DNA from: Neobacillus niacini
GTDB taxonomy: Bacteria; Bacillota; Bacilli; Bacillales; Cytobacillaceae
Direction: 5' to 3'
Length of the DNA: 64,000 bases
Assembly (NCBI RefSeq): GCF_030817595.1
Contig: NZ_JAUSZN010000001.1
Coordinates: 1,372,001 to 1,436,000, forward strand
A program made the translations under genes and the position numbers. This document shows positions 50,488 to 60,330 of this stretch, piece after piece (within the stretch, counting starts at the first letter, position 1; every line of letters begins with the position of its first letter). The notes under the pieces were generated by a model, which saw only the letters and a program-made list of their open reading frames with translations, ran no database searches and was not told the origin of the DNA.

Positions 50488-52536
50488 TCATTTTGTAGTT
50501 TGCTGTCCTTTTTCATTAGGGTCAAAATATGCCCGAAATACACGCTGGCTGATGATATTAGCTGCACTGTGCGGCTGAGCATAACCATCTCGGTAGGCAT
50601 TGGGTACAATAACGGCAATGGCAATCTCGGGATCATTGAATGGAGCATAACCAGCAAAAGAAAGATTCCAAGTCTTCACCCCATTTTTATAGGATTCCGA
50701 GGTTCCAGTTTTACCCGCGGCATTGTACGGTTCGTCTTTAAAATATCCTCTCGCTGTTCCTTTGGCACCATGGGTAACCTGCCAAAAACCTTGTTGAACC
50801 CGCTTAATCATCTCCTCACTCATATCCACCTGATTTAGCACCACTGGTTCGATTTCATCGATTACATTACCCGGTTCATTGCCATTCATATTGGGTTCAC
50901 GAATCTCCTTTACTAATTGAGGCTTCATCCGGTATCCTCCATTGGCAATCGTTGTAATATACTGGGCAATTTGCATCGGTGTATAGGTATCTAATTGTCC
51001 GATGGCAATTTGAAAGTAGGTGCTAGTATTGGTTCCTTTAATTCCTGCCGTCTCATTATTAAAATCAATACCTGTCGGGATACCTAAACCAAATTGATTG
51101 AAATAATAGCGGATGGTTTCAATTTTTTTCGGATCGATATTCAGTGTGCCATTGGGAGTATACTTGCCGCCCATAATTTCAATCGCTGTTTTCCACATAT
51201 ATACGTTCGATGAACGCTCTAATGCCTCTAATTCGTTAATTCTGTTCATAACTTCGTAGGAGGAAAAGGTTCCCGACCCTTTAAATTGCATGACCTCATC
51301 CAGCACGATTTCCCCGAAATCCCTGACTCCCGTTTGATATCCAGTTAATACGGTTGCCCCTTTTACAACGGAACCCTGTTCAAACGCATAAGTGAAGGCT
51401 CCAGGTGTAAAATCGGTAAACTTCCGGGACTGCCTGTTATACACTTTTCCTGACATCGCCAGAATGTGACCTGTTTTCGGTTCCATTGCCACAACAAAGG
51501 CAGTGTCAAGGGTATCCGTATGCGGCTTTTGGATTGCACTAACTAACTCTTCCTGCATAATATTTTCCACTTGGGCTTGGAAGTCCATATCAATGGTCAG
51601 AACAATATCGTTGCCGCTCTTCCCTTCCGATACAATGTCTGTACTCACCACATTTCCATTTTGATCTGTTACCGTTTTTACCTTTTCTTTTTGGCCATGC
51701 AACACGCCATCATATAGCTCTTCAATATAGCTTTTCCCGACGCGGTCATTCAGGCTGTACCCTCTAGCTGTATAGTAATCTACCTTTTCTGCCGTTAAAC
51801 CTTCATCTTCACTTGTTACTTCCCCAAGCATATTCCAAAATGTTTCCCCATAGGTCTTGCCCCTTTTCCAATCGGTCGTGCCATCCACACCCGGCAAGTC
51901 TTCCAGATTTTCATTGACCTTCGCAAATTCTTCCTCTGTTACATTTTCATTTTTGATCACTGACGGTGTTAGAGCGATGGCCGATGACAGTTTCCGATAA
52001 ATCGACGCCAAGTTTTTGTCCATTGCCTTTAGATCGCTTTCTGTAATGCGCTTCAATTTTAATCGATATAAATCCTCGTCATTTAGCTTTTTCTGTTGGT
52101 ATAATTTCTCCTCCTTCTTTGTGATTAAATCCGTGCCATTGTTATGTACAACCAGCCAGATATCTTTCAAATCCCGATCTGTTACTTTATTGATCTCTTT
52201 ATCAGTCATGTCCAGAAAGGTATTTAACTTATTGGCCAGTTCAAGCAATTCGCCCGGCTGGGGATTTTTCGGTGGTGTATAGATAATCGCCTTTTCCGGA
52301 ATGTTGTAGACTACTAACTTATGATTCGTATCGTATATTTTCCCGCGCGGAACGGAATAGCTGACGGGCGTCACATCTGTCCTCTTTGCCTGAGCCGCAA
52401 AGACTTCCCCTTTGATAATTTGAATCACGCCAAGGCGGAGAATCAGGATAGAAAAAAGAACAAAGACCATGGTAAAGAGAGCATTCAGTCTCGATCGGAT
52501 TATTACTATATTTTCTTTCTGTTTTTTCTGCTTCAA
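50488..52536 (-). CDS. Class B penicillin-binding protein (PbpA/PbpH-like transpeptidase)
   Basis: A 682-residue class B PBP. It has one N-terminal membrane anchor (ALFTMVFVLFSILILRLGVI), a PBP dimerisation region (VPRGKIYDTNHKLVVYNIPE) and a transpeptidase domain with the SxxK motif SVVK (in AFEQGSVVKGATVL), SSN and KTGTSES. The SxxK sequence differs from the common STxK. It makes peptide cross-links in elongation-type cell-wall synthesis. As part of a bla operon under a BlaI box, it is probably an inducible, low-affinity PBP that supports growth under beta-lactam stress, like mecA in staphylococci, though this is inference. Confidence 0.88.
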   Translation of the reverse strand: MKQKKQKENIVIIRSRLNALFTMVFVLFSILILRLGVIQIIKGEVFAAQAKRTDVTPVSYSVPRGKIYDTNHKLVVYNIPEKAIIYTPPKNPQPGELLELANKLNTFLDMTDKEINKVTDRDLKDIWLVVHNNGTDLITKKEEKLYQQKKLNDEDLYRLKLKRITESDLKAMDKNLASIYRKLSSAIALTPSVIKNENVTEEEFAKVNENLEDLPGVDGTTDWKRGKTYGETFWNMLGEVTSEDEGLTAEKVDYYTARGYSLNDRVGKSYIEELYDGVLHGQKEKVKTVTDQNGNVVSTDIVSEGKSGNDIVLTIDMDFQAQVENIMQEELVSAIQKPHTDTLDTAFVVAMEPKTGHILAMSGKVYNRQSRKFTDFTPGAFTYAFEQGSVVKGATVLTGYQTGVRDFGEIVLDEVMQFKGSGTFSSYEVMNRINELEALERSSNVYMWKTAIEIMGGKYTPNGTLNIDPKKIETIRYYFNQFGLGIPTGIDFNNETAGIKGTNTSTYFQIAIGQLDTYTPMQIAQYITTIANGGYRMKPQLVKEIREPNMNGNEPGNVIDEIEPVVLNQVDMSEEMIKRVQQGFWQVTHGAKGTARGYFKDEPYNAAGKTGTSESYKNGVKTWNLSFAGYAPFNDPEIAIAVIVPNAYRDGYAQPHSAANIISQRVFRAYFDPNEKGQQTTK

Positions 52537-52584
52537 AACACATCAGCCCTTTCATATACTGGGAAGTTTGTAAGGTTATTAAAA

Positions 52585-52602
52585 ATACTACATTTGTAGT
52601 AT
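52585..52602. promoter_or_regulatory. BlaI operator before the PBP gene
   Basis: ATACTACATTTGTAGTAT is a near-perfect palindrome of the BlaI box type, about 50 bp before the PBP start. Confidence 0.85.
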
Positions 52603-52654
52603 TTAAATCCTAAAAGTCCCAAAAAGGAAGAGTAATCCTTTCTGGGGTTAATTA

Positions 52655-54451
52655 TTAATATATCTTTTTATGTTGCAGAATCTGCTTGGCAATCTCCGCT
52701 GCCTTGCTTCCTTGTGCCTGCCCATCCTTATTTTGAATATTAATGGCGAAATAATAACGATTTTCACCATTATCGACAAAGCCAATAAACCAGCCATTTA
52801 CATTCTTTTCATTAATCATGCCGGTTCCCGTTTTACCATACAAACGCTTATTCTTTTGCACATCTATTAGAATTGATTTTTTTACCGCTTTGATATTTTC
52901 CGATTTAAAACCCCATTGATTTTCTTCTAATTGGTATAATAATTGGACTTGTTCTATTGGTGATATTTTTAAGGAAGATTCCATCCAGTAACTATCCAAA
53001 TTACCTGAAAGATCCTTATTCCCGTATTTTATCTTGTGAAAATAATCTTGTAGCTGCTTTCTCCCTACCTCACGATCGGTATTTTGGAAATACCAATTCA
53101 CGGAACGGCTCAAGGCAGTCGTTAAATTTTGATTTTGATTCCATTCTTGATAGGGATAAAATTTCCCATCCCACTCCTGTTTATTGTTATTTGTGGAAAT
53201 CACATTGGATTCCAATGCAAATAAGGCAGAATATATTTTATATGTGCTATTAGGAGATATTCGCTGTTCACTCATCTCTCGATTATAAATTTGATATTGA
53301 TCTTTAGAGGGATTATATAAAACAAAGCTGCCCTTGTAACCTTCAAAATATGCGCTTAGATCTTCATAGACCGCATTTTTCCCGCTAAAATGATACACAT
53401 CATCTGGGCTGGCAATAACGGTGGTGATTGGAGCAAGGATTAGCACAACAATTCCTAAAACTGAGCAGATGACCTTGCTTTTCCATTTCAATAATAGAGA
53501 ATCGCTAGAGAAGTTTGCAATGCACTGGATTCTTTGTTTGATTTGTTTTTTTGTCCCTCCTATACCTGGAGCAAACTGTTCAAGGGTACGATCATATTTT
53601 TTATCTGCAAACCGAATGATGGTATGCCCATATTCGATATATCCACTCTCATCCAAGAGATTTAAAACGGAAGCATCACAGGCCAATTCCCGATCGATTC
53701 GAATCCTTTTTATGGCATACCAGACGACCGGGTTAAACCAATAAATGATACTAAACATCCACATAATGTAATTCACGAACAGATCTTTACTTTTATGATG
53801 ATGCAGCTCGTGCAAAATCACGTACTTTAATTCATTTAACGAGAATGCTTCTAGCGTTTTCCTTGGTAAAAAAATATAGGGTTGAAAAATCCCTACCGTG
53901 ATAGGGGAGGTAATAAGAGAGGTCTCCCGCAGCCTTACGTTGCTTTTCACCCCAACCAACTCTTTGCACACTTCTAATAGTTCATTTAACTTTTGGTTAT
54001 TAACAGCCACAGCTGACTTTTTCATTTGATAGATTTGATAGTTTGAATAAACAGCAGCCACAACAAAAACAACCACCCCAATGACCCAAACTGTAAAAAA
54101 TGTATGGTAGACGAAATCGGGCGTTGCCTTATTTACCGATACCGTGAAATCATGTAATAAATCGCTGTTTGGCGCCTGAAAGGCATCCACTCCATTAATC
54201 CCTTCGCTCGTCGAAGGTGCGTCTCTATGAAAAAAAAGTAAGCTTTTAAAATACTGAGTTCCTTCTACAAAGTGAAAATTATTCCAAGGTAAAATGGTAG
54301 CAAGGATTGGAATGCCAAGAAAATACCATATATGATAATGTGCTTTCAACGTCATATGATTGTTTAATAGCTTTTTGATTAATAGAATGATGAAAATAAG
54401 GAGGGATACCACGATCGTACTAACCAATAGCCGCATCAGCATGGTATCCAT
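52655..54451 (-). CDS. blaR1: BlaR1/MecR1 beta-lactam sensor-transducer
   Basis: A 598-residue membrane sensor. It has four membrane helices with the zinc metalloprotease motif HELHHHKSKD (about residue 205) and a C-terminal extracellular penicillin-binding domain with STYK (SPNSTYKIYSALFALE) and KTGTG. In the known system acylation by a beta-lactam activates the protease and leads to loss of BlaI repression. It follows blaI with a one-base overlap, and the PBP gene follows it after a spacer with an operator. Confidence 0.92.
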   Translation of the reverse strand: MDTMLMRLLVSTIVVSLLIFIILLIKKLLNNHMTLKAHYHIWYFLGIPILATILPWNNFHFVEGTQYFKSLLFFHRDAPSTSEGINGVDAFQAPNSDLLHDFTVSVNKATPDFVYHTFFTVWVIGVVVFVVAAVYSNYQIYQMKKSAVAVNNQKLNELLEVCKELVGVKSNVRLRETSLITSPITVGIFQPYIFLPRKTLEAFSLNELKYVILHELHHHKSKDLFVNYIMWMFSIIYWFNPVVWYAIKRIRIDRELACDASVLNLLDESGYIEYGHTIIRFADKKYDRTLEQFAPGIGGTKKQIKQRIQCIANFSSDSLLLKWKSKVICSVLGIVVLILAPITTVIASPDDVYHFSGKNAVYEDLSAYFEGYKGSFVLYNPSKDQYQIYNREMSEQRISPNSTYKIYSALFALESNVISTNNNKQEWDGKFYPYQEWNQNQNLTTALSRSVNWYFQNTDREVGRKQLQDYFHKIKYGNKDLSGNLDSYWMESSLKISPIEQVQLLYQLEENQWGFKSENIKAVKKSILIDVQKNKRLYGKTGTGMINEKNVNGWFIGFVDNGENRYYFAINIQNKDGQAQGSKAAEIAKQILQHKKIY

Positions 54452-54837
54452 TATTTTTCCCCTTTCTTGTCTCTCATGGATAATATTTTCTTTAATTCCG
54501 AAATATCTTCATTGGATAACTTATCATTTTCAATAAAATTTAATATCATTGAATTTAACGTGCCGCCGAAAAACTGCTGCAGAAAGGATTTACTTTTTTG
54601 CTCAACATATTCGTGTTTTTCAACGAGTGAAGTATAAATAAACACTCGGCCATCTTTTCTTGCGTGCAAAGCCTTTTTCTTAACTAGGCGCGACAGCATG
54701 GTGTGAATGGTATTTGGCTTCCAATCACTCTTATTCGATAATTTCTCCACTACCTCAGGAGTCGAGATCGGCTCAAAGTTCCATATAACCTGCATCACTT
54801 CATATTCTGCTTCTGATATTTGTGGAATCTCCTTCAT
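54451..54837 (-). CDS. blaI: BlaI/MecI repressor
   Basis: A 128-residue winged-helix repressor. It has SEAEYEVMQVIWNFEPISTP, WKPNTIHTMLSRLVKKKALH with the recognition helix and KDGRVFIYTSLVEKHEYVEQ. The dimerisation part contains an Asn-Phe pair at residues 100-101 (SMILNFIEN), close to the known BlaI/MecI cleavage bond. It overlaps blaR1 by one base. It likely binds the palindromic boxes at 50425, 52585 and 54854. Confidence 0.93.
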   Translation of the reverse strand: MKEIPQISEAEYEVMQVIWNFEPISTPEVVEKLSNKSDWKPNTIHTMLSRLVKKKALHARKDGRVFIYTSLVEKHEYVEQKSKSFLQQFFGGTLNSMILNFIENDKLSNEDISELKKILSMRDKKGEK

Positions 54838-54853
54838 GATTACCCTCCTACTT

Positions 54854-54869
54854 TTACAACTGTAGTATT
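54854..54869. promoter_or_regulatory. BlaI operator before blaI
   Basis: TTACAACTGTAGTATT resembles one half plus most of the second half of the BlaI box (TACTACATATGTAGTA) about 20 bp before the blaI start. Confidence 0.6.
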
Positions 54870-55292
54870 TATTATAGCAAGACGGTCTAAAAACATAAAG
54901 AATTAATCGTGACTTTAGCCTATGGTAAAAAACCCCACTGTGTGTTGACGATTTATTCTAATATCATTCACCTCATTTAGATATATAAATAGCTGATCTA
55001 TAAATGATTGATTCATCTGAGCAGCCAAACTGCACGGAGTATTTTCCCTAATCATCCAACAACTCAAATAGTCATATGCCGTAAAAAGTGCTGCAAAAGT
55101 TAAGACTTTTCTCAATTTCTATTGCTTTTCGAACTAGGTTACTGTGTCAATCAATCGTATACAACGATAAGAAATTACTTTTACCGCTTCCTATGAAGGT
55201 AACCCAAAATATTGAATTGTATGGAATAGAGGAAATGAATGAGTTTTATAGAACTTATTATAGATAGTAAAGAGAAAAGGAGTAAATGAAAA
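54870..55292. other. Divergent intergenic region, blaI and mraY-like gene
   Basis: AT-rich; it must hold the promoters for both directions. A 66-codon frame at 54915-55115 has no support. No BlaI box is seen close to the mraY-like start. Confidence 0.5.
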
Positions 55293-56248
55293 TTGAGAGA
55301 TCAAATAATCCCAGCGTTTATTGCTTTTGTAGTTGTTTCAATTTTATCTCCACTATTAATTGCTGCTTTGAGAAAACTTAGGCTCATTCAACCGATAAGA
55401 AAAGAACTTCCTTCAGATCATCAGTTAAAAAAAGGCACTCCGTTAATGTTTGGAATTATTCTTTTTGTAGGAATTATCGTATCAATTCTTTTTTCACCTA
55501 CTCCATTAATGTATTTCTTGTCTATTACCTACATTCTTTTTAGTTTTGTTGGGTTTTTGGACGATTTTTGGAAGGCTTCTCGTCAAGATCCAGGAGGAGT
55601 CTCGGGTAAGACCAAACTTATTTTTCAATTTATTTTTACGGGTACTTTGCTTTTTTACGTGATCAACGAACTAGGAGTAGACACAAGCATTAATATTTTT
55701 AAAAGTATATCCTTGGATCTTCCAATCGTATTATATGTCATTGTCATTACCTTATTTGTCGTAGGTTCTGCAAATGCCATAAATTTCACGGATGGATTAG
55801 ACGGTCTTTTAGGAGTTGTTGCAATCCCTACATACTTTTCTTTTTTATGGTCTCAGACAGATCAGAGGTGCAAATTTTTTGTTTAATTATGATTGGATGT
55901 TTACTCGGCTTTCTCATTTACAATATATTTCCTGCCAAAGCTTTTATGGGGGATACAGGATCATTAGCTATAGGGGGTTCGCTTTCCTTTCTTGCTGTTA
56001 TTGAGAAAGTTGAAATTTTAATTCCCATTTTGTTCTTTATATATTTTGCTGAACAACTATCGGTTATTTTACAAGTTTCGTCATTTAAACTTACTCATAA
56101 ACGTATTTTCAGAATGACACCGATTCATTATCACTTTGGCTTAAAATATGGGTGGTCCGAAACTACAATTGTCACGGTTTTTGGATATATTTCTTGGTTT
56201 TGTGCTTTTATCTGTTTAGCTTATTGGAGATTTCTTCTAAATCCATAA
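55293..56248 (+). pseudogene. mraY: Second MraY-like transferase, frameshifted
   Basis: Two overlapping frames together make a full-size MraY. The first, from TTG 55293 (AAAAGGAG upstream), has KKGTPLMFGIILFVGI, FLDDFWKASRQDPGGVSGKT and NAINFTDGLDGLLGVVAIPT. The second has PAKAFMGDTGSLAIGGSLSF and RMTPIHYHFGLKYGWSETTI. The frame changes within about 55841-55870, where a T-run of six is the obvious slip site. MraY attaches phospho-MurNAc-pentapeptide to undecaprenyl phosphate in the membrane (lipid I formation). It stands alone on the plus strand next to the beta-lactam cluster, away from the usual division-cell wall operon, so it is an accessory copy. Confidence 0.85.
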
Positions 56249-56396
56249 ATAAAGTTATAATCATTCCAATGAATATTAGAGGTAACCAGGCAATGCATAA
56301 TGCTGAAAAAAAATACCAAGGTCGAAAATCTGCCACCGCATAAATTGATGTACTAATCAATACCCCGATAATTAAATAGACGGAGATGATATCCAT
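56208..56396 (-). CDS. Small two-helix membrane protein
   Basis: A 62-residue protein from ATG 56396: MDIISVYLIIGVLISTSIYA, then FFSALCIAWLPLIFIGMIIT, two membrane helices with a short cytoplasmic end. AAGGAG lies 12 bases upstream. Its end overlaps the end of the mraY-like gene (convergent). The longer frame from 56552 has no support. I do not recognise the family. Confidence 0.5.
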   Translation of the reverse strand: MDIISVYLIIGVLISTSIYAVADFRPWYFFSALCIAWLPLIFIGMIITLFMDLEEISNKLNR

Positions 56397-56906
56397 TTTG
56401 TCATCGAACTCCTTTTTAATATTATAAAAAGGTGTACTTGTGAGGGTACTACATTTTGGCATAATATTAGGATTTTTTATTTTAAAACGATCATCAACAT
56501 GAAGATCGTTTTTTAAGTATGAACTCCACATAAATTGCAACCCAGTATTCAATTACAGAAATAGATAAATTTCTTTGTTCTTCAACTAAATGGCCCTATT
56601 GCTGCACAAAGATCAATTTGGACTTTTCCACCAAACTGCTTCGTTAGTTGAAGAAGGATTTCTAATACTGGTACTCAAAACGGCACTGAAATTGACAGTA
56701 GTTTTGGTACACTTTTTTAATTACACAACACTTATTGTCCAACATAAAAACGATGTCAATTGTTATGTCAAAGTTAACGAAATTCCGAACAAACCTTGAT
56801 AAATAAAGAAAAGACGTATGCCCGTTCATACGTCAATTCTTGTGTCATTTATTAAGAAAGCACCCGAAAACGGAACACTTTACATTAAATGGACAAGGCC
56901 TAATAG
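56397..56906. other. Intergenic region with two terminators
   Basis: It contains a hairpin AAACGATC...GATCGTTT at 56484-56514 and the GACGTATG terminator at 56814-56835. The homology with 45311-45525 begins at about 56763 (shared TATGTCAAAGTTAA). No gene is seen. Confidence 0.6.
56814..56835 (-). terminator. GACGTATG/CATACGTC terminator (copy B)
   Basis: A perfect 8-bp stem, 6-base loop and TTTTC tail on the minus strand, placed after the regulator gene at 56907. The same terminator is at 45357-45378. Confidence 0.7.
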
Positions 56907-58740
56907 TTAAATCTCAATTTTTCCTTTAGCTTTTAAAATATTGATTGCTAGATAAAGCGTGAAGGCATATTGTGTATCATTAAGATCATGGTTTAAAATC
57001 TCGCTAATTTTGGCCAGCCGATAGCGTAATCCGCTTATCGACATGGATAATTCCTTCGCCGTATTGTTAATACTGCTTCCATTGTCTATATAAGTATATA
57101 ACGTTTTAATTAACTCAAATTCACTGCTATCTGATTCTAACAATCTGCCAATATGCTGGTTCACGAACCGGTCAATCAACACATCATCCTGCAATTGAAA
57201 TAAAACGCTTTCAATTCCTAGGTCTTCGAAGTAATAGACATTTTTTCGATTGTTGGTTGCACGTAATGCCGCCAATGTTTCATTGTATAGCGTGACCGTT
57301 TGTGAAAACTCCTGGATGACAGAACTAACACCGACAGAAATCCTATATTTTGGGAAGCGCCGTGAACAATGTTTTAACAATTGATCAATAAACAAGGACT
57401 GTGCTATATGCAGTCTTTCAAACGTTGGGTACTCAATTAATATGATGATTTTGTTGAGTTTTTGTGAAACGATCGAGTTGATAGAGCGTTCTTTCATAAA
57501 CAGGTGAATATGACCAATCATTTCTTCATTAAATGCTAATTCATTTTCAATACTGGATCCCTTTATATATCGTTCAAACGTTAGCATCCAATAAGTCGAA
57601 GAAGGGTTGAAATCTAAATAATAGGCGATTTTATACATTTCTTCCTTAGCCAATCGCCCTTCCAAGATGTCATTTAAAAAGCTCCTTTTAATCGTTTGCT
57701 CCGTATTAACCTTTATACTTTCATTGAATAAGATCAGTGAAGACGTTATGGCTGCATTTTCAATAATCATATAATCGAGCTCATTAGGGTGATTGTCTCC
57801 TGAGTAAACGAAAGAACAATAGCCTTTAATTTGTTGTCCATAATAAATGGGGGTGCGTAACAATGAAAGTTTTTCGGAATAACGTACAAATGTAGTGTTC
57901 GAATCTCTAAATCTATTTAATGTAAGCTGATCCGGAAGGTTTCCTGATTTTACAATGATTTGATTGTATTCATCTTCAATAAAGATGGTTAAACCAGTCG
58001 TTTTCAAATAAAATATCAACTACTTTTTGTATTCCTTGGTTCGACAGCAGTTCCTCAATTAATTGCCGGTGAATATCACTCGCTTTACTTAAATGGTCAC
58101 GCTCCATTTTTAATTTCGCTGTTATTTCATCGAGTTCCTTGATCATGCTATTCGCTTGATAGTAACTTAGGTCACTCGTAATTTGATCTCCCCATTTTTC
58201 AATTGGCATACAAATACATTTGCATTGCTCGTGTCCCATCGCACGGCATTCAACTTCCTTAACTAGGATAGGCTGCTGCAAGACTTTCGACAAGTAACCG
58301 CTTGCATAACCACACAAGGTGTGACAAACTGGTTCTTTACTGAGGCCTTTGGCTTTTAAATATTGAGAGGCTTCGAACGTATTAATCCAGAGCACTTCTA
58401 TAAAATTGCATTTCTTTTGCTCATCAAAGCTCATTTCTAAAATTTCCACTTTATCTAGGTAACCATGCAGCATGTGAAATTTAGGGCCTGCTAATGCCAA
58501 ATCTAACTCATCGTCCCATTCCAACGACATGGCTTTTTCCGCATCACTCACACCACAATGCCAGCCGTATCGAATAAACACGCCCCTCGTTCGCTCCTCG
58601 CCAATTACGGTAATGAGCTCTTTTTTCAAATTTGTTCTTGCTTCAATCGGGATGGTAATAATCCGTTCATAAAATTGATTCACAACTTTTTCTTTCGGTA
58701 ATTCAAAAGCATTCTTTATGTGCATTTGCTTAAAAGTCAT
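56907..58740 (-). pseudogene. XylR_N-V4R-PucR aromatic-response regulator, frameshifted
   Basis: The first frame (ATG 58740) has the activator-of-aromatic-catabolism domain (RGVFIRYGWHCGVSDAEKAM, FHMLHGYLDKVEILEMSFDE) and a V4R domain with Cys residues (HTLCGYASGYLSKVLQQPIL, VECRAMGHEQCKCICMPIE). After a coiled coil it should continue as VDILFETTGLTIFIEDEYNQ, but an extra base in the TTTT run at 58001-58004 (plus strand) breaks the frame. The second frame carries the rest, including the PucR helix-turn-helix NTAKELSMSISGLRYRLAKI. Intact it would have about 610 residues and sense an aromatic compound. It is closest to the hydroxylase-dioxygenase pair at 60331-62574 and is the likely activator of the aromatic genes. 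Confidence 0.85.
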
Positions 58741-59059
58741 TATTTTACTACACCCCTTTGTCTGTGCTCGATAGGAAAATGAACTTTATCATATACTACT
58801 ATGTAAACTTTTACTCTATTATCTTAACACACTCTTCTGAAAATTTTGATATTATCACCTAAATTCCGGCTCCTCCCCTACAACCAAATCCCTTTTGTAC
58901 AAGCAATGGAAATCAAATCATCCATTTCTTGAAATTAAAAACACTCACAAACATTGATATAACAACATTTGTAAGTGTTTTTACACTTTTATATGATCTC
59001 GATTTGTTCTAAAGAAACCGATAGCAGGAATCTCGCTATTTAGTGGGGAAAGGTTCAAC
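58741..59059. other. Intergenic region with hairpin repeat (copy 5)
   Basis: AAAAACACTCACAAACATTG at 58939 and AACATTTGTAAGTGTTTTTA form a hairpin at 58941-58982, a likely terminator of the MFS gene. The rest is AT-rich upstream sequence of the regulator. Confidence 0.6.
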
Positions 59060-60253
59060 TTATGATATTTTAGAAGATTCTAAATATGTTCGCTTATTGT
59101 TTTTTACAGACCATGTAAAGACTAAAATACAACAGGCCATTAATACGCAGGTTCCAAAGATATACGGGGAATCCATATGCCAGTCATATAAAGTCCCCGC
59201 ACAAATTGGACCAAATAAGTTCCCTAAACTCATGTAGGCGTTGTTCAAGCCTGCAGCAAAACCCTGTTCACTACCTGCCATTTTACTAATTACGGTGTTA
59301 ACTGCCGGACGGATTAAGGTTGCGGCAATCGTGTTAAGTGCAGCTACCAAAACAATCAAGAAATACCCACTTACATAGATTAATAGAAGTAGTGTGACGG
59401 ATGCGATAAACAAATTCACAATAATCATCTTAATCTCACCGAAATAGGAAAAGAGTTTTTCAATAAAAAATAGTTGTAAGATTACACCCGCCAATCCGCC
59501 AACCGTAAAAATAAGTGACATTACTAGAGGTGTGTATTGAAACTTATCATTTAAATAAAGCGACAATGTTGCTTGATAATTAGCTATTCCAAAGCTAAAT
59601 GTAAACACAACGATTAAATAGATGAAATAAGTCAATTTTGTTGAGCTAAACATCTGTTTGACCAAACTCTCTCGCCTTCTTTGAACGAACGAAGCTGTTT
59701 TTATGTCAGGTAACAAAGTGAATGAAAGTAGTGCTGACAAAATCGAAATAACACCTGCACAGAAGAACGGAAAGGTAAGGTTAACGCTCGATAATAAGCC
59801 TCCAATCGCTGGACCAATGGTAAAACCAAAACTGATGGATGCACCAATAAGGCTCATTCCCTTTCCACGTTGTTCAACCGTTGTAATGTCCCCAACATAA
59901 GCTAAAATGGTCGGCATGACAAAAGCGGCGCCTAACCCATTTAAGAAACGAGCAACAAAGAGTATCCAGATTTCATGCGCTAACCCAAAAAGAATTTGAC
60001 CCGATCCATAAATCACAAGGCCGATCACTATAAATATTTTTCGTCCTAAGCGATCTGAGTAGTTTCCGATAATGGGTGAAAAAATAAATTGCGCAAAAGA
60101 AAAGGTTGCAATTAAGAACCCATAAATTTGGCCGCCTGCTTGAAATTTTTCTAAATATGCAGGCATGACAGGAACAATAATTCCCAGTCCTCCCATAGTT
60201 ATGAACATATTAAACATAAGAATATATAAAATAATAGACTGACGACGTTCCAT
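59060..60253 (-). CDS. MFS multidrug-type exporter
   Basis: A 397-residue protein with 12 membrane helices. The motif-A loop NYSDRLGRKIFIVIGLVIYG and motif C (GFTIGPAIGGLLSSVN) mark a drug/H+ antiporter of the DHA1 group (NorA/Bmr-like). The start MERRQS has a good site (AAAAGGGGC is further upstream). It sits directly before the hydroxylase-dioxygenase pair in gene order on the minus strand and may export or import the aromatic substrate or its toxic intermediates. Confidence 0.85.
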   Translation of the reverse strand: MERRQSIILYILMFNMFITMGGLGIIVPVMPAYLEKFQAGGQIYGFLIATFSFAQFIFSPIIGNYSDRLGRKIFIVIGLVIYGSGQILFGLAHEIWILFVARFLNGLGAAFVMPTILAYVGDITTVEQRGKGMSLIGASISFGFTIGPAIGGLLSSVNLTFPFFCAGVISILSALLSFTLLPDIKTASFVQRRRESLVKQMFSSTKLTYFIYLIVVFTFSFGIANYQATLSLYLNDKFQYTPLVMSLIFTVGGLAGVILQLFFIEKLFSYFGEIKMIIVNLFIASVTLLLLIYVSGYFLIVLVAALNTIAATLIRPAVNTVISKMAGSEQGFAAGLNNAYMSLGNLFGPICAGTLYDWHMDSPYIFGTCVLMACCILVFTWSVKNNKRTYLESSKIS

Positions 60254-60330
60254 CCTTTTCGCCCCTTTTTATCAAGAAGAGACTGTGAATCTTTTCAACT
60301 TATGGGGCATTTCTCTTCAAATAGTGCCAC

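Noticed and set aside
52319..52555. A 78-codon minus-strand frame overlapping the 5' end of the PBP gene
   Set aside because: A shadow of the PBP reading frame, which has the better site and clear motifs.
54915..55115. A 66-codon frame between blaI and the mraY-like gene
   Set aside because: It has no Shine-Dalgarno sequence at the start, no family similarity that I can see, and lies in a divergent promoter region.
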